The notes below the pieces were generated by a model. It worked only from the letters and a program-made list of their open reading frames with translations, was not told where the DNA came from and ran no database searches. A stretch of DNA of 64,000 nt from XBB1006 sp051877515 (GTDB lineage Bacteria; Bacillota; Clostridia; Lachnospirales; Lachnospiraceae). The position numbers and the translations under genes were made by a program. Below are positions 51,064-59,762 of this stretch, one piece after another (the stretch's first letter is position 1; the number at the start of each line of letters is the position of its first letter). The stretch lies in assembly GCA_051877515.1 (NCBI GenBank), contig JBJEIY010000002.1, positions 1 through 64,000 on the forward strand. The letters are read 5' to 3'.

Positions 51064-52239
51064 ATGTTACTGAGTTTTGCATTGATCTTTATAATTGGAT
51101 ATTTTGCCGGGCAGCTCTGCAAAAAGCTACAACTTCCGGCACTGATGGGAATGATCCTGTGTGGGATCCTGATGGGACCGTTCGCGTTGTCCCTGATTGA
51201 TGATTCTGTGCTGAACATTTCAGCCCAGATCCGCAAGATTGCATTGATCATTATTTTAATCCGGGGCGGATTGTCCCTGAAATTGGAAGATTTGAAAAAA
51301 GTAGGTCGTCCGGCAATTCTGATGTGCTTTGTTCCGGCCTGTTTTGAAATGCTGGGAATGGTGCTGCTTGCGCCATGCCTGTTACCTGTCTCGGTGGTGG
51401 AGGCGGCCGTGCTGGGTGCCGTGATCGCTGCAGTTTCTCCGGCTGTCATTGTCCCCAAGATGATAAAATTAATGGAAGAAGGCTACGGCACTGCCCAGAG
51501 CATTCCACAAATGATTCTTGCAGGCGCCTCTGTGGATGATGTCTTCGTGATCGTGATGTTCAGCGCTTTTACCTCTCTGGCAAGCGGAGAGACTGTAAGC
51601 GCCACAAGTTTTCTGACCATACCGGTCTCTATTCTGCTTGGAATCGTTGCAGGACTTCTGCTGGGACAGGTGTTGTACCTGTTTTATGAAAAAATTGAAT
51701 TGACCACCACCATGCAGGGGGTCTTTTTACTGTGTCTGGCCTTTCTTCTGGTAAGTTTCGAGGACGCGGCTCCCATGATTCCCTTTGCTTCTTTGCTGGC
51801 GGTCATGTTCGTAGGTATCCGCATCAAACAGCAAGACCATGCCCTGGCAGCGCAGCTCTCCGGCCTGTTTAACCGGCTATGGAGTGTGGCGGAGATTTTC
51901 CTTTTTGTACTGGTGGGTGCCACCGTGGATCCCCACTACATCAAGGCTGCAGGCTTATCCTGTCTACTCTTGCTCCTGGGGGTTCTGTGTTTCCGCATGC
52001 TGGGCGTATTCCTATGTATGCTGAAAACTCCTCTCTCTCAAAAAGAGCGCCTATTCTGTATGATCGCCTACACTCCCAAAGCTACGGTACAGGCTGCCAT
52101 CGGCGGTGTACCCCTTGCCATGGGACTAAACTGCGGCAACATCGTGCTGGCTGTAGCCGTGGTGGCTATCCTCTTTACTGCTCCGGCAGGCGCTTTTGCC
52201 ATAGAGCACAGCTATCGAAGGCTTCTAAAGAAAGCATAG
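51064..52239 (+). CDS. Cation:proton antiporter
   Basis: A 391-residue membrane protein with about 11-12 helices of the NhaP/CPA family: LPALMGMILCGILMGP, LIILIRGGLSL, AAVSPAVIVP (unwound helix with Ser/Pro) and ILAGASVDDVFVIVMFSAF (paired Asp, as in electrogenic antiporters). It probably exchanges Na+ or K+ for H+. ATG 51064 follows AAGGAG with good spacing; the frame open to 50992 lacks a ribosome site. Confidence 0.9.
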   Translation: MLLSFALIFIIGYFAGQLCKKLQLPALMGMILCGILMGPFALSLIDDSVLNISAQIRKIALIIILIRGGLSLKLEDLKKVGRPAILMCFVPACFEMLGMVLLAPCLLPVSVVEAAVLGAVIAAVSPAVIVPKMIKLMEEGYGTAQSIPQMILAGASVDDVFVIVMFSAFTSLASGETVSATSFLTIPVSILLGIVAGLLLGQVLYLFYEKIELTTTMQGVFLLCLAFLLVSFEDAAPMIPFASLLAVMFVGIRIKQQDHALAAQLSGLFNRLWSVAEIFLFVLVGATVDPHYIKAAGLSCLLLLLGVLCFRMLGVFLCMLKTPLSQKERLFCMIAYTPKATVQAAIGGVPLAMGLNCGNIVLAVAVVAILFTAPAGAFAIEHSYRRLLKKA

Positions 52240-52279
52240 CCGGGGGGATATCACCCCCTCGGCCATACATAACTATCTG

Positions 52280-53731
52280 TTAACTATTCTCTTTCTTCTG
52301 CTGTAAAATCTCACGCAGCAGTTCGTTGACTTTTCCGGGATCTGCTTTGCCCTGGGTGGCCTTCATGGTGCGGCCCACCAAAGCAGCCAATGCTTTTTCC
52401 TTACCGCCTAAGAAGTCCGCTACGGACTGTGGGTTTTCCTCTACCACCTGCTCGACTACAGCACGCAGTTCTCCTTCGTCGTGTACGGTAGCAAGTCCGT
52501 GTTCCTCCACATAAGCCTTGGGATCGATGTCCTCACGGAAGACTTTTTCAAATACTTCCTTGGCTACTGAGCTGTTGATGGTGCCTTCCTCTGCCAAAGT
52601 AACCAGACTTGCCAGATGCTCCGGTGAAAAAGCGATGCTGTCGGGATCCATTCCGCAATCCTTGCACAGACGCATAGTCTCGCCCATAAGCCAGTTGGCC
52701 ACTTTCTTGGGCTGTTTGCAAAGATCGGAAGCTTCCTCGAACATATCCGCCATCTTCTTATAACCGGTAATGATTTTGGCATCCTGATCGGACAAGCCGT
52801 AATCTGCGCCGTAACGCTTCAGCTTCTCGCTCTGTAACTCCGGCTGGCGGGCTCTGATTTCCTCAAGCCACTCCTCGCTGATCTTTAACGGCACCAGATC
52901 CGGTTCCGGGAAATAACGGTAGTCCTGGGCATCCTCCTTGGAACGCATTGCATAAGAGCATTCTTTGTTGTCGTCCCAACGACGGGTCTGCTGGATCACC
53001 GGTCTGCCGGATTCCAGAAGCTCGATCTGACGCGCACGCTCTCCTTCGATGGCATGGGTAATAGCCTTGAAGGAGTTTAAGTTTTTCATCTCGGTACGGG
53101 TTCCCAGCTCCGTGCTGCCTGCAGGACGAACCGACAGGTTGATATCCGCACGCATGGAACCTTCATTTAATTTACAGTCTGACGCACCCAGGTACTGGAT
53201 GGTCATACGCAGTTTTTCCAGATAAGCGATAACCTCTTCCGCACTTCTCATATCCGGCTCGGATACGATCTCGATCAGAGGCACACCGGAACGGTTGTAA
53301 TCCACGATGGACACATCTTCCCACTCATCATGCACCAGCTTACCGGCATCCTCCTCCATATGGATCTCGTGGATGCCTACCATTTTGGTGCCGGCAGAAG
53401 TTTCAATCTCTACCGCGCCGTCATGGCAGATAGGCAGATACAACTGGGAAATCTGATAGTTCTGTGGGTTATCCGGGTAAAAATAATTTTTCCGGTCAAA
53501 TTTGCTGTAACGGGTAATCTCGCAGCCGGTAGCCAAACCAACGGCAACGGCATATTCCAGCACTTTTTTGTTTAAAACCGGCAGGGAGCCGGGCATTCCT
53601 GTACAAACCGGGCAGGTATGGGTATTGGGTGCACCGCCGAAGGCTGTGGAACAGGAACAGAAAATTTTGGTCTTGGTTGCCAGTTCTACATGGACTTCCA
53701 GTCCAATGACTGTTTCATATACTGTACTCAT
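52280..53731 (-). CDS. gatB: Asp-tRNA(Asn)/Glu-tRNA(Gln) amidotransferase subunit B
   Basis: A 483-residue subunit that kinases and amidates misacylated tRNA. YETVIGLEVHVELATKTKIFCSC starts the GatB core (zinc Cys in FCSCS and CPVCTG), PLIEIVSEPDMRS and DINLSVRP follow, and the C-terminal tail domain (TKATQGKADPGKVNELL-like; here MKATQGKADPGKVNELL) binds tRNA. The start overlaps the gatA stop (ATGA). Confidence 0.97.
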   Translation of the reverse strand: MSTVYETVIGLEVHVELATKTKIFCSCSTAFGGAPNTHTCPVCTGMPGSLPVLNKKVLEYAVAVGLATGCEITRYSKFDRKNYFYPDNPQNYQISQLYLPICHDGAVEIETSAGTKMVGIHEIHMEEDAGKLVHDEWEDVSIVDYNRSGVPLIEIVSEPDMRSAEEVIAYLEKLRMTIQYLGASDCKLNEGSMRADINLSVRPAGSTELGTRTEMKNLNSFKAITHAIEGERARQIELLESGRPVIQQTRRWDDNKECSYAMRSKEDAQDYRYFPEPDLVPLKISEEWLEEIRARQPELQSEKLKRYGADYGLSDQDAKIITGYKKMADMFEEASDLCKQPKKVANWLMGETMRLCKDCGMDPDSIAFSPEHLASLVTLAEEGTINSSVAKEVFEKVFREDIDPKAYVEEHGLATVHDEGELRAVVEQVVEENPQSVADFLGGKEKALAALVGRTMKATQGKADPGKVNELLREILQQKKENS

Positions 53732-55182
53732 TCTGCCTCTCCTTCCCGGCGCAGCGCCTGCTCCAGCGTGTAGGCTGCGCGAATAAGTTTCTTTTCTTCA
53801 AAACAGTTTCCGATAAGCTGCACGCCGATGGGCAGTCCTTCGCTGTCTTCACCACAGGGAAGAACCATACCCGGCAAGCCAGCCAGATTCACGGAAATAG
53901 TATATACATCGCTTAAATACATTTTCATCGGATCGGCCAGAGACTTACCCAGCTTCGGAGCTGTGGTAGGCGCTGCCGGACCTAAGATCATATCATATTT
54001 TTCAAAAGCGCGGTCGTATTCCTGTTTGATCAGGGCTTTGGTACGAAGGGCTTTCAGGTAATAAGCATCATAGTAACCGCTGCTTAAAACGAAGGAACCT
54101 AACATGATACGCTTTTTCACCTCAGAGCCGAAACCTTCAGAACGGGAACGCTCGTACATGTCAGACAAATCTCCATACTGCTCTGCACGGTATCCGTATT
54201 TTACGCCGTCAAAACGGGCCAGGTTGGAGCTTGCCTCTGCACAGGCGATGACATAATAAGCCGGGATAGCATAGTCCACCAGATCCAGTGAAAATTCCTC
54301 CACAATGGCTCCCCGGGCTTTCAGAGTCTCGGCCGCCTGTAAAATGGCCTGTTTTACTTCCGGATTCAATCCTTCCCCAAAATACTCTTTGGGGATACCG
54401 ATGCGCATGCCCTGCACATCATCCTTCAGGGCCTCGGTAAAGTTGTAATCCTGCCTTTTTACAGAGGTGGAATCCTTGGGATCATAGGAAGACAAAACTT
54501 CCAGCACCGTAGCACAGTCGGTTACATCTTTGGCGATGGGGCCGATCTGATCTAAGGAAGAGCCGTAGGCGATAAGTCCGTAACGGGAAATGGTGCCGTA
54601 GGTGGGCTTGATTCCGGTAACGCCGCAGTAGGAACTGGGCTGACGGATGGAACCGCCGGTATCAGAACCCAGGGAATAAAAGCACTCCCCGGCTGCCACG
54701 GCTGCACAGGAACCGCCGGAAGAACCGCCGGGCACATGCTCCAAATTCCGTGGATTACGGGTTACACCAAAAGCGGAAGTCTCCGTGGTACTTCCCATGG
54801 CAAACTCATCCATATTGGTTTTACCAAGGATCACCGCACCGGCTTTTTCCAGATTCCGCACTGCCTCCGCATCGAAGGTGGGAACAAAGTTCTCCAGCAT
54901 TTTGGAAGAACAGGTGGTACGAAGTCCTTTGGTACAAATGTTATCTTTTACCGCAACCGGAACACCGGCTAAGGGGCCGGTAAGGACACCGGCATCTATT
55001 TTTTCCTGAACCTCTTTGGCACGCTTTAACGCGCCTTCCTTATCAATTGTCACATAGCTGTGTACGGAGGATTCTTTTTCCTCCATGGCCGCAAGGGCCG
55101 CTTCCACCGCCTCCAGGACGGTCACTTCTTTTGCCTTTATTTTTCTGCCAAGTTCCACGGCAGTAAGACTTAATAAATCCAT
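53728..55182 (-). CDS. gatA: Asp-tRNA(Asn)/Glu-tRNA(Gln) amidotransferase subunit A
   Basis: A 484-residue amidase that releases ammonia from glutamine. The Ser-cisSer-Lys site is visible: VAVKDNI (Lys), VPGGSSGGSCAAVAAGE (cis-Ser) and GSDTGGSIRQPSSYCG (nucleophile Ser). AAGGAGG precedes the ATG. Lies between gatC and gatB. Confidence 0.97.
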   Translation of the reverse strand: MDLLSLTAVELGRKIKAKEVTVLEAVEAALAAMEEKESSVHSYVTIDKEGALKRAKEVQEKIDAGVLTGPLAGVPVAVKDNICTKGLRTTCSSKMLENFVPTFDAEAVRNLEKAGAVILGKTNMDEFAMGSTTETSAFGVTRNPRNLEHVPGGSSGGSCAAVAAGECFYSLGSDTGGSIRQPSSYCGVTGIKPTYGTISRYGLIAYGSSLDQIGPIAKDVTDCATVLEVLSSYDPKDSTSVKRQDYNFTEALKDDVQGMRIGIPKEYFGEGLNPEVKQAILQAAETLKARGAIVEEFSLDLVDYAIPAYYVIACAEASSNLARFDGVKYGYRAEQYGDLSDMYERSRSEGFGSEVKKRIMLGSFVLSSGYYDAYYLKALRTKALIKQEYDRAFEKYDMILGPAAPTTAPKLGKSLADPMKMYLSDVYTISVNLAGLPGMVLPCGEDSEGLPIGVQLIGNCFEEKKLIRAAYTLEQALRREGEAE

Positions 55183-55193
55183 GTCGTGCCTCC

Positions 55194-55508
55194 TTATCCG
55201 ATGGTCTTGGGTACTTTGAATCCGCCGTCTTTGGCCACCGGAGCATTTGCCAGGGTATCCTGACTTCCATCCACATCCACCGGCTCATCTTCCCGGAACA
55301 CGTTGTTCACCGGAAAAACGTGGGACATGGGTTCAATTCCTGTGGTATCCAGTTCATTCAGCCGGTCAATATAGTCAAGCATCTCTGCCATATCCTTTTT
55401 GGCCTGCTGTTTTTCTTCATCTTTTAAGTGGAGCTTCGCTAACGCTGCCACATACTTTATGGTTTCATCTGTAATGTCATTCTGCATCACTGCTTGATTT
55501 TCACTCAT
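55194..55508 (-). CDS. gatC: Asp-tRNA(Asn)/Glu-tRNA(Gln) amidotransferase subunit C
   Basis: A 104-residue GatC. KYVAALAKLHLKDEE forms the first helix, MLDYIDRLNELDTTGIEPMSHVF the second, cited as LDYIDRLNELDTTGI, and NVFREDEP closes the conserved part. It links GatA and GatB. AAAGGAG precedes the ATG. The gene is 15 bases after aspS. Confidence 0.95.
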   Translation of the reverse strand: MSENQAVMQNDITDETIKYVAALAKLHLKDEEKQQAKKDMAEMLDYIDRLNELDTTGIEPMSHVFPVNNVFREDEPVDVDGSQDTLANAPVAKDGGFKVPKTIG

Positions 55509-55523
55509 ATCAAGGCTCCTTTC

Positions 55524-56855
55524 CTATGGCTCCAGACGACTGACGTCACGTGGGAAAAGTGTGGTCTCACGGATGTTATCCTCGCCCACCAGCTTCATGG
55601 TCAGTCGCTCCAGACCGATTCCCAGACCACCGTGAGGCGGCATACCATGCTTAAAGCAGCTTAAATACTGCTCCATGCCTTCGGTCTCCATACCGCGCTT
55701 TGCGATCTTATCCAGGATCATCTGATAATCATGGATACGCTGACCACCGGTGGTGATCTCAAGTCCATGATACAGAAGGTCAAAACTCAAGGTATAGGTA
55801 TCATCCGCCGGATCGTCCATTGCGTAGAACGGACGCTTTTTACTTGGATAATGGGTAACGAACACGAAATCCGCATCATACTCTTCTTTGAAGTACTGAC
55901 CGATCAGAGCCTCCTCTTCCGGCTCCAGATCGTAGGGGTTACGGATCTTACGGTTGTATTTTTCCGATACACGCTGTTTTGCCTCATCAAAACGGATGGT
56001 AGGGATACGGTCAACCCGTGGCAGCTCCACATTTAAAAGCGCCAGCTCATGGGCATATTCGCGCTCCAGAAGGTCTACCATATACTGCAAAAATCCGGTT
56101 TCCATTGCCATGATGTCTTCAAATCCATCAATGTAGCCCATCTCAAAATCAAGACTGGTATATTCGTTCAAATGGCGCTTGGTGTTGTGCTTTTCTGCAC
56201 GGAAAACCGGTGCGGTTTCAAATACCCGGTCAAACACGCCGACCATCATCTGTTTATAAAACTGCGGGCTCTGCTGCAGCACTGCCGGTCTGTGGAAATA
56301 CTCCAGCCGGAATAAGTTAGCTCCGCCCTCTGCACTTTTGGCTCCTACCTTGGGTGTATGGATCTCGGTAAAACCTTCCTGATAAAGGAAATCGCGGAAT
56401 GCTCTTGTGATACCTTCCTGAATGCGGAACTTCGCACGCTCTCTTAAGTTACGAAGGGCTAACGGACGGTAGTTTAAGTTTGCTTCCAAAGAAGTGTTGA
56501 GCTTGCGCTTTGCGATAGGAAGCGGCATGGGCTCGTTGGAATGGGATAAAATGGTGATCTTCTGCAACCGAAGCTCCATTCCCCAGGGTGCACGCTCCTC
56601 GGCCTTCAAAACGCCTTCCACCTTCACGGTGTCGGCCTCTTTGAGGTCTTTTAAGTCAAACTGTGTCACGCCTTCTTCAAATACGCACTGCAAGAGTCCT
56701 TCTCTTTTACGCAGTACCACAAATGCCACATCACCCATATCTCGAATGGTGTGAACGGCTCCATCCACTCTCACGGTCTGGTCTAAATATTGTCCAATGA
56801 CCAGCTCGCCGATTTCCAGTGTGTCTTTCTGTTTTACTCCTGTTAAAAATTCCAT
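55524..56855 (-). CDS. aspS: Aspartyl-tRNA synthetase, archaeal-type (probably non-discriminating)
   Basis: A 443-residue class II synthetase with an N-terminal OB fold (VRVDGAVHTIRDMGDVAFVVLR, in part GDVAFVVLRKR) and the catalytic core: motif 2 FRAEKHNTKRHLNEYTSLDFE and motif 3 GLGIGLERLTM, each shown within 20 residues as FRAEKHNTKRHLNEY. It lacks the GAD insertion of bacterial-type AspRS. Its place in front of gatCAB suggests it makes Asp-tRNA(Asn) for amidation. ATG 56855 follows AAGGAG; the longer frame runs back through the T-box leader. Confidence 0.92.
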   Translation of the reverse strand: MEFLTGVKQKDTLEIGELVIGQYLDQTVRVDGAVHTIRDMGDVAFVVLRKREGLLQCVFEEGVTQFDLKDLKEADTVKVEGVLKAEERAPWGMELRLQKITILSHSNEPMPLPIAKRKLNTSLEANLNYRPLALRNLRERAKFRIQEGITRAFRDFLYQEGFTEIHTPKVGAKSAEGGANLFRLEYFHRPAVLQQSPQFYKQMMVGVFDRVFETAPVFRAEKHNTKRHLNEYTSLDFEMGYIDGFEDIMAMETGFLQYMVDLLEREYAHELALLNVELPRVDRIPTIRFDEAKQRVSEKYNRKIRNPYDLEPEEEALIGQYFKEEYDADFVFVTHYPSKKRPFYAMDDPADDTYTLSFDLLYHGLEITTGGQRIHDYQMILDKIAKRGMETEGMEQYLSCFKHGMPPHGGLGIGLERLTMKLVGEDNIRETTLFPRDVSRLEP

Positions 56856-56920
56856 ATTCGTACTCTCCTTCTGATCCCGCTTTCGCGGTAGTGTTAGGAA
56901 CGGGACGGGATTGAGATTGC

Positions 56921-56970
56921 AACGCGAGCTCGTGGCCTGGCCACTGCCGTGTACTGCCTGCTCGCGAGTT
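56921..56970 (-). other. GC-rich hairpin in the aspS leader
   Basis: GCGAGC and GCTCGC arms enclose an inner hairpin GTGGC-CTG-GCCAC. It lies after the T-box terminator and 65 bases before the aspS start, so read-through transcripts would carry it. Confidence 0.5.
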
Positions 56971-56996
56971 ACGTTTTCCGGTTCTTCGAACCGGAG

Positions 56997-57039
56997 AACA
57001 AAAAAAGCCCGGGGGAACAAAATCTGTTCTCCCGGGGCG
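56997..57039 (-). terminator. T-box attenuator terminator of aspS
   Basis: On the minus strand GCCCCGGGAGAACAGATTTT begins a stem closed by GTTCCCCCGGGC and followed by seven T. This is the terminator alternative to the T-box antiterminator immediately upstream. Confidence 0.9.
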
Positions 57040-57294
57040 AAATCTCCATAGTGATCCCGCGGTACCACCCGCTTTGAAAAATGGCTTCTTACACACCATT
57101 TTCCCACTCAATAGCTTAACGCGCATCCACGTACTGACCTACTCGGCGGTCTCGCCTTGCGGCTTCGACCTGTTCAACCAGTCTGCTCCAGAGTGTTCCC
57201 ATTACCTTCTCTTCCAAACAACGCTCTCAGTCGGTGACGTTGTATTCCTGTCAGCGCCTAAAGGTAAGAGTCTCCTTCATAGCATTAATTTAAT
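57040..57294 (-). promoter_or_regulatory. T-box riboswitch of the aspS-gatCAB operon
   Basis: The minus strand holds the conserved T-box core AGCGGGTGGTACCGCGGG (57051-57072), a CGTTAAGC linker, and an upstream Stem I region with GAGTAGG and AAGAGAAGGTAAT-type motifs. Uncharged tRNA pairing with the core would favour the antiterminator. A GAC triplet at 57149-57151 could be the Asp specifier, though I could not fold Stem I with confidence. Confidence 0.9.
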
Positions 57295-57300
57295 GAAACA

Positions 57301-57329
57301 TTTATAACACAGCCGAAAAGGAATTGCAA
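57301..57329 (-). promoter_or_regulatory. Promoter of the aspS T-box leader
   Basis: TTGCAA, a 17-base spacer and TATAAA on the minus strand, with the predicted start near 57294. The stretch 57330-57459 beyond it shows no gene. Confidence 0.6.
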
Positions 57330-57459
57330 TAGGGTTTTCCTGTAATTTTTTTATTTCGTGATTATTTAAGGAAATCGGAGATTTTGGAAGGGGGTTTTGG
57401 TGAAAATGTTGGAGGAAATGGCACGGCGCGAGCCGCTGGCCACGCCTTTTGCCTCCACA

Positions 57460-57924
57460 CTATATTTCTCCCTTTTGTTTCAGATACTCCAAAAAGCCTT
57501 TACAACCCTCCACCACATCATCATAGGTTTCATCAAAATTTCCGGTATACCACGGATCTGCTATATCTCTTCCGGATCCGGCAAAAGTAAGGAACTTATA
57601 TACCTTACCGTCCGAATCACCTTTCAGCATCCTGTTAAGGTTTCTGATGTTCGCGGTATCCATGCCTATAATATAGTCAAACTTCTCATAATCACTGTAT
57701 GAAATTTGCTTAGCTCTGTGAGGCACTAAGGGGATTCCTACCTCTTTCAGTTTATTAACCGTACCTCTGTGAGGCGGATTTCCGATCTCCTCTGTGCTCG
57801 TTGCAAAGCTGTCTATGACGAACTGATCTCCCAGTCCAAGGTCATTCACCATGTGGGTAAATACACTTTCGGCTAATGTTGATCTGCAGATGTTGCCGTG
57901 GCAGATGAATAATACCTTTATCAT
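57460..57924 (-). CDS. Low molecular weight protein-tyrosine-phosphatase
   Basis: A 154-residue phosphatase. LFICHGNICRSTLAES is the P-loop (C-x5-R-S) and ADPWYTGNFDETYDDV contains the conserved DPW/Y acid Asp. It is cytoplasmic and may act on tyrosine-phosphorylated regulators or on arginine-phosphate. ATG 57924 follows AAGGAG; the in-frame 57969 start is less likely. Confidence 0.92.
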   Translation of the reverse strand: MIKVLFICHGNICRSTLAESVFTHMVNDLGLGDQFVIDSFATSTEEIGNPPHRGTVNKLKEVGIPLVPHRAKQISYSDYEKFDYIIGMDTANIRNLNRMLKGDSDGKVYKFLTFAGSGRDIADPWYTGNFDETYDDVVEGCKGFLEYLKQKGEI

Positions 57925-58087
57925 TGTAATGTTTCTCCTTAATTTGCCCGGAAATGCCCCGATTTGCAAGGGTTCTCGGGATTATTGTGAAATACTCTGA
58001 AATGACGGAATGTAGCAAATCAGAGTATAATTTAACAAGTTATTACCACCTAATTAGTAGTAAAAGGGAAAGAGTCACTACTAAGTA

Positions 58088-59074
58088 TTAACCTTCTGAT
58101 GAATCGTCAACAGGGAGATGGGTTAACCAAACGCTTTCTCTATTTTCATGTAATCCTTCAACCTTCTGAACTAAAGTAAAACATGTTCTCTCAAAATGTG
58201 GCTTTAATATCTTATATTTTGTTACAAATTCAAACTTCAATTCTCTCTGATAATAATCAACCAAGCGTAACACTTTTTCCCTTTCTTCTTCCTCATCATC
58301 TGCATAAGGGTCATAATCTGGTGTATACATAATCGGCTCTTGTATTTTTGAAGTGTTCCTATCTGAATTATCCGCAGCAAACAAATATATGTACTTGCAT
58401 CCCACCATTCCTGCAACTTTTAACAAATGCGGAACTATTATTTCCCAAAATACATATACTCCTATCTTAAAATCAAGCTTAATGCCAGGATTATACTTCT
58501 TATTTCTACACAAAAATTTAATATCTATTGCTGGAAAAGTATCTTGAACATTCATTGTATGCTCCTTTTCTTCAGTATCCGAAAATAATTCTCTTTCCTC
58601 TTCCTTTATCAATGCCTTATCATCTGCCCTACTAAACAAATACGAGGCTCTATCAGGATCACCTGCAGCAACATACAAGTCATTCATAGCTTCTGCATAC
58701 TTATTATTTGCCTCATCTTGATGACTACTTGTGAGGTTTTTTCTTTTAGTCAGTTGAAGCGCCTTAATGTATCTTTCAAAAGGTTCCTTTTCCGCCTCAG
58801 TAAGCTGTATCTCTTCTATTTCGCTGTAAAGAATCCCGCAGTTTATAGCAAAATAATATGCTATTTCTCTTGTGATTTTATCTCTTACAAGATACACCTT
58901 CGTATTCCTATCTTTATCATCCTCCCAAGCTTCATTTTTCAAATACTCAGCAATTTTATTACCACTTGTTGCTTGTTCGAATTGTTCGATATCCACCCTA
59001 TTCTGCTCTGAAAAACATAAACTTTCTAATTCAAGTCTCTCAAAAAGATATTTCTTCTGTTCCTCAATTGTCAA
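58088..59074 (-). CDS. GNAT-like protein, putative Panacea-neutralised toxin
   Basis: A predicted 328-residue protein. Two parts resemble a split GNAT fold: VYLVRDKITREIAYYFAINCGI near residue 65, cited as REIAYYFAINCGI, and the later YVFWEIIVPHLLKVAGM with CKYIYLFAADN and VDYYQREL, the usual acetyltransferase end. Between them is a charged insert. TTG 59074 is preferred because GGGAGG lies 7 bases before it; ATG 59089 is part of that ribosome site. The gene follows a Panacea-domain gene, the arrangement of toxin-antitoxin pairs. Toxicity is inferred. Confidence 0.6.
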   Translation of the reverse strand: MTIEEQKKYLFERLELESLCFSEQNRVDIEQFEQATSGNKIAEYLKNEAWEDDKDRNTKVYLVRDKITREIAYYFAINCGILYSEIEEIQLTEAEKEPFERYIKALQLTKRKNLTSSHQDEANNKYAEAMNDLYVAAGDPDRASYLFSRADDKALIKEEERELFSDTEEKEHTMNVQDTFPAIDIKFLCRNKKYNPGIKLDFKIGVYVFWEIIVPHLLKVAGMVGCKYIYLFAADNSDRNTSKIQEPIMYTPDYDPYADDEEEEREKVLRLVDYYQRELKFEFVTKYKILKPHFERTCFTLVQKVEGLHENRESVWLTHLPVDDSSEG

Positions 59075-59100
59075 ATCAATTCCTCCCATATATCAAACAA

Positions 59101-59124
59101 GCCCACAGGCATATACCTGTGGGC
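59101..59124 (-). terminator. Hairpin between Panacea antitoxin and toxin genes
   Basis: GCCCACAGG and CCTGTGGGC form a perfect nine-base stem with a six-base loop, followed on the minus strand by a weak T-rich stretch (TTGTTTG). It could reduce read-through into the downstream gene and so keep antitoxin in excess. Confidence 0.6.
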
Positions 59125-59131
59125 CATTAGA

Positions 59132-59593
59132 TTACGCAAATACTACACCCTGTCTACGCAATTTTTCTCTTGTTGCATCTACACTCATTGCGCTTAGACT
59201 CATTTTATTTCTTCCTGGCTCTCCCATTTTCAATCCTTCACGTGCTTTCAACCATGAAGTTTCTGAATGAGATAGTGTACTCAACTGCCATGAATCATAC
59301 TCATCATAACGGTTGAAAACATCATTTACCAATTGTACTTCATCTTCAGTAAGTGCATCATAAGTTCCCGCAAACATGTTTCCAGTCATATACTCACTTC
59401 TAACTTCGGTAAGTACTGGACCATACTTCCAAGCTTCAAAATCTCCATCAAAAAGAGGACTACCTGAGATCATGAGAGACTCCCGCTGTGAAAAATACAT
59501 CATCTTGTGCATTTTCATCTGATCCATTCCACAATCATGCTTGCTTACATGAAGTTCATTCAAGTATTTCGCAACTGCTAATAACTGTGCCAT
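59132..59593 (-). CDS. Panacea/SocA-domain antitoxin
   Basis: A 153-residue protein of the SocA/DUF4065 (Panacea) group: AVAKYLNELH, MDQMKMHKMMYFSQRESLM, in part KMHKMMYFSQ, FDGDFEAWKYGPVLTEVRSEY, in part FEAWKYGPV, and LSTLSHSETSWLKAR. Panacea domains neutralise many unrelated toxins. ATG 59593 follows GAGGAGG. It precedes the GNAT-like gene on the same strand. Confidence 0.88.
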   Translation of the reverse strand: MAQLLAVAKYLNELHVSKHDCGMDQMKMHKMMYFSQRESLMISGSPLFDGDFEAWKYGPVLTEVRSEYMTGNMFAGTYDALTEDEVQLVNDVFNRYDEYDSWQLSTLSHSETSWLKAREGLKMGEPGRNKMSLSAMSVDATREKLRRQGVVFA

Positions 59594-59659
59594 ACAATCT
59601 CCTCCTCTCAAAAATGCTACTTGGTTAGTGTACTACTTCCAATTACATTTTACAACATT

Positions 59660-59673
59660 TTATTTCGAAATAA
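59660..59673. promoter_or_regulatory. Perfect 14-bp palindrome upstream of the Panacea gene
   Basis: TTATTTCGAAATAA lies 67 bases before the antitoxin start, in an A+T-rich promoter region. It is a candidate autoregulatory operator. Confidence 0.45.
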
Positions 59674-59762
59674 CACAATTATTTTTTGATTTTCTATAAA
59701 TTTTATCGACTTACACTACTAATATTATAATCACATTTTTCAAAAAAATGCATGTACTTTTA

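Noticed and set aside
56856..57126. N-terminal extension of AspRS
   Set aside because: The frame is the T-box leader and terminator, a non-coding RNA; the true start has AAGGAG.
57384..57590. Plus-strand frame downstream of the phosphatase gene
   Set aside because: It overlaps the conserved phosphatase gene on the opposite strand and has no recognisable product.
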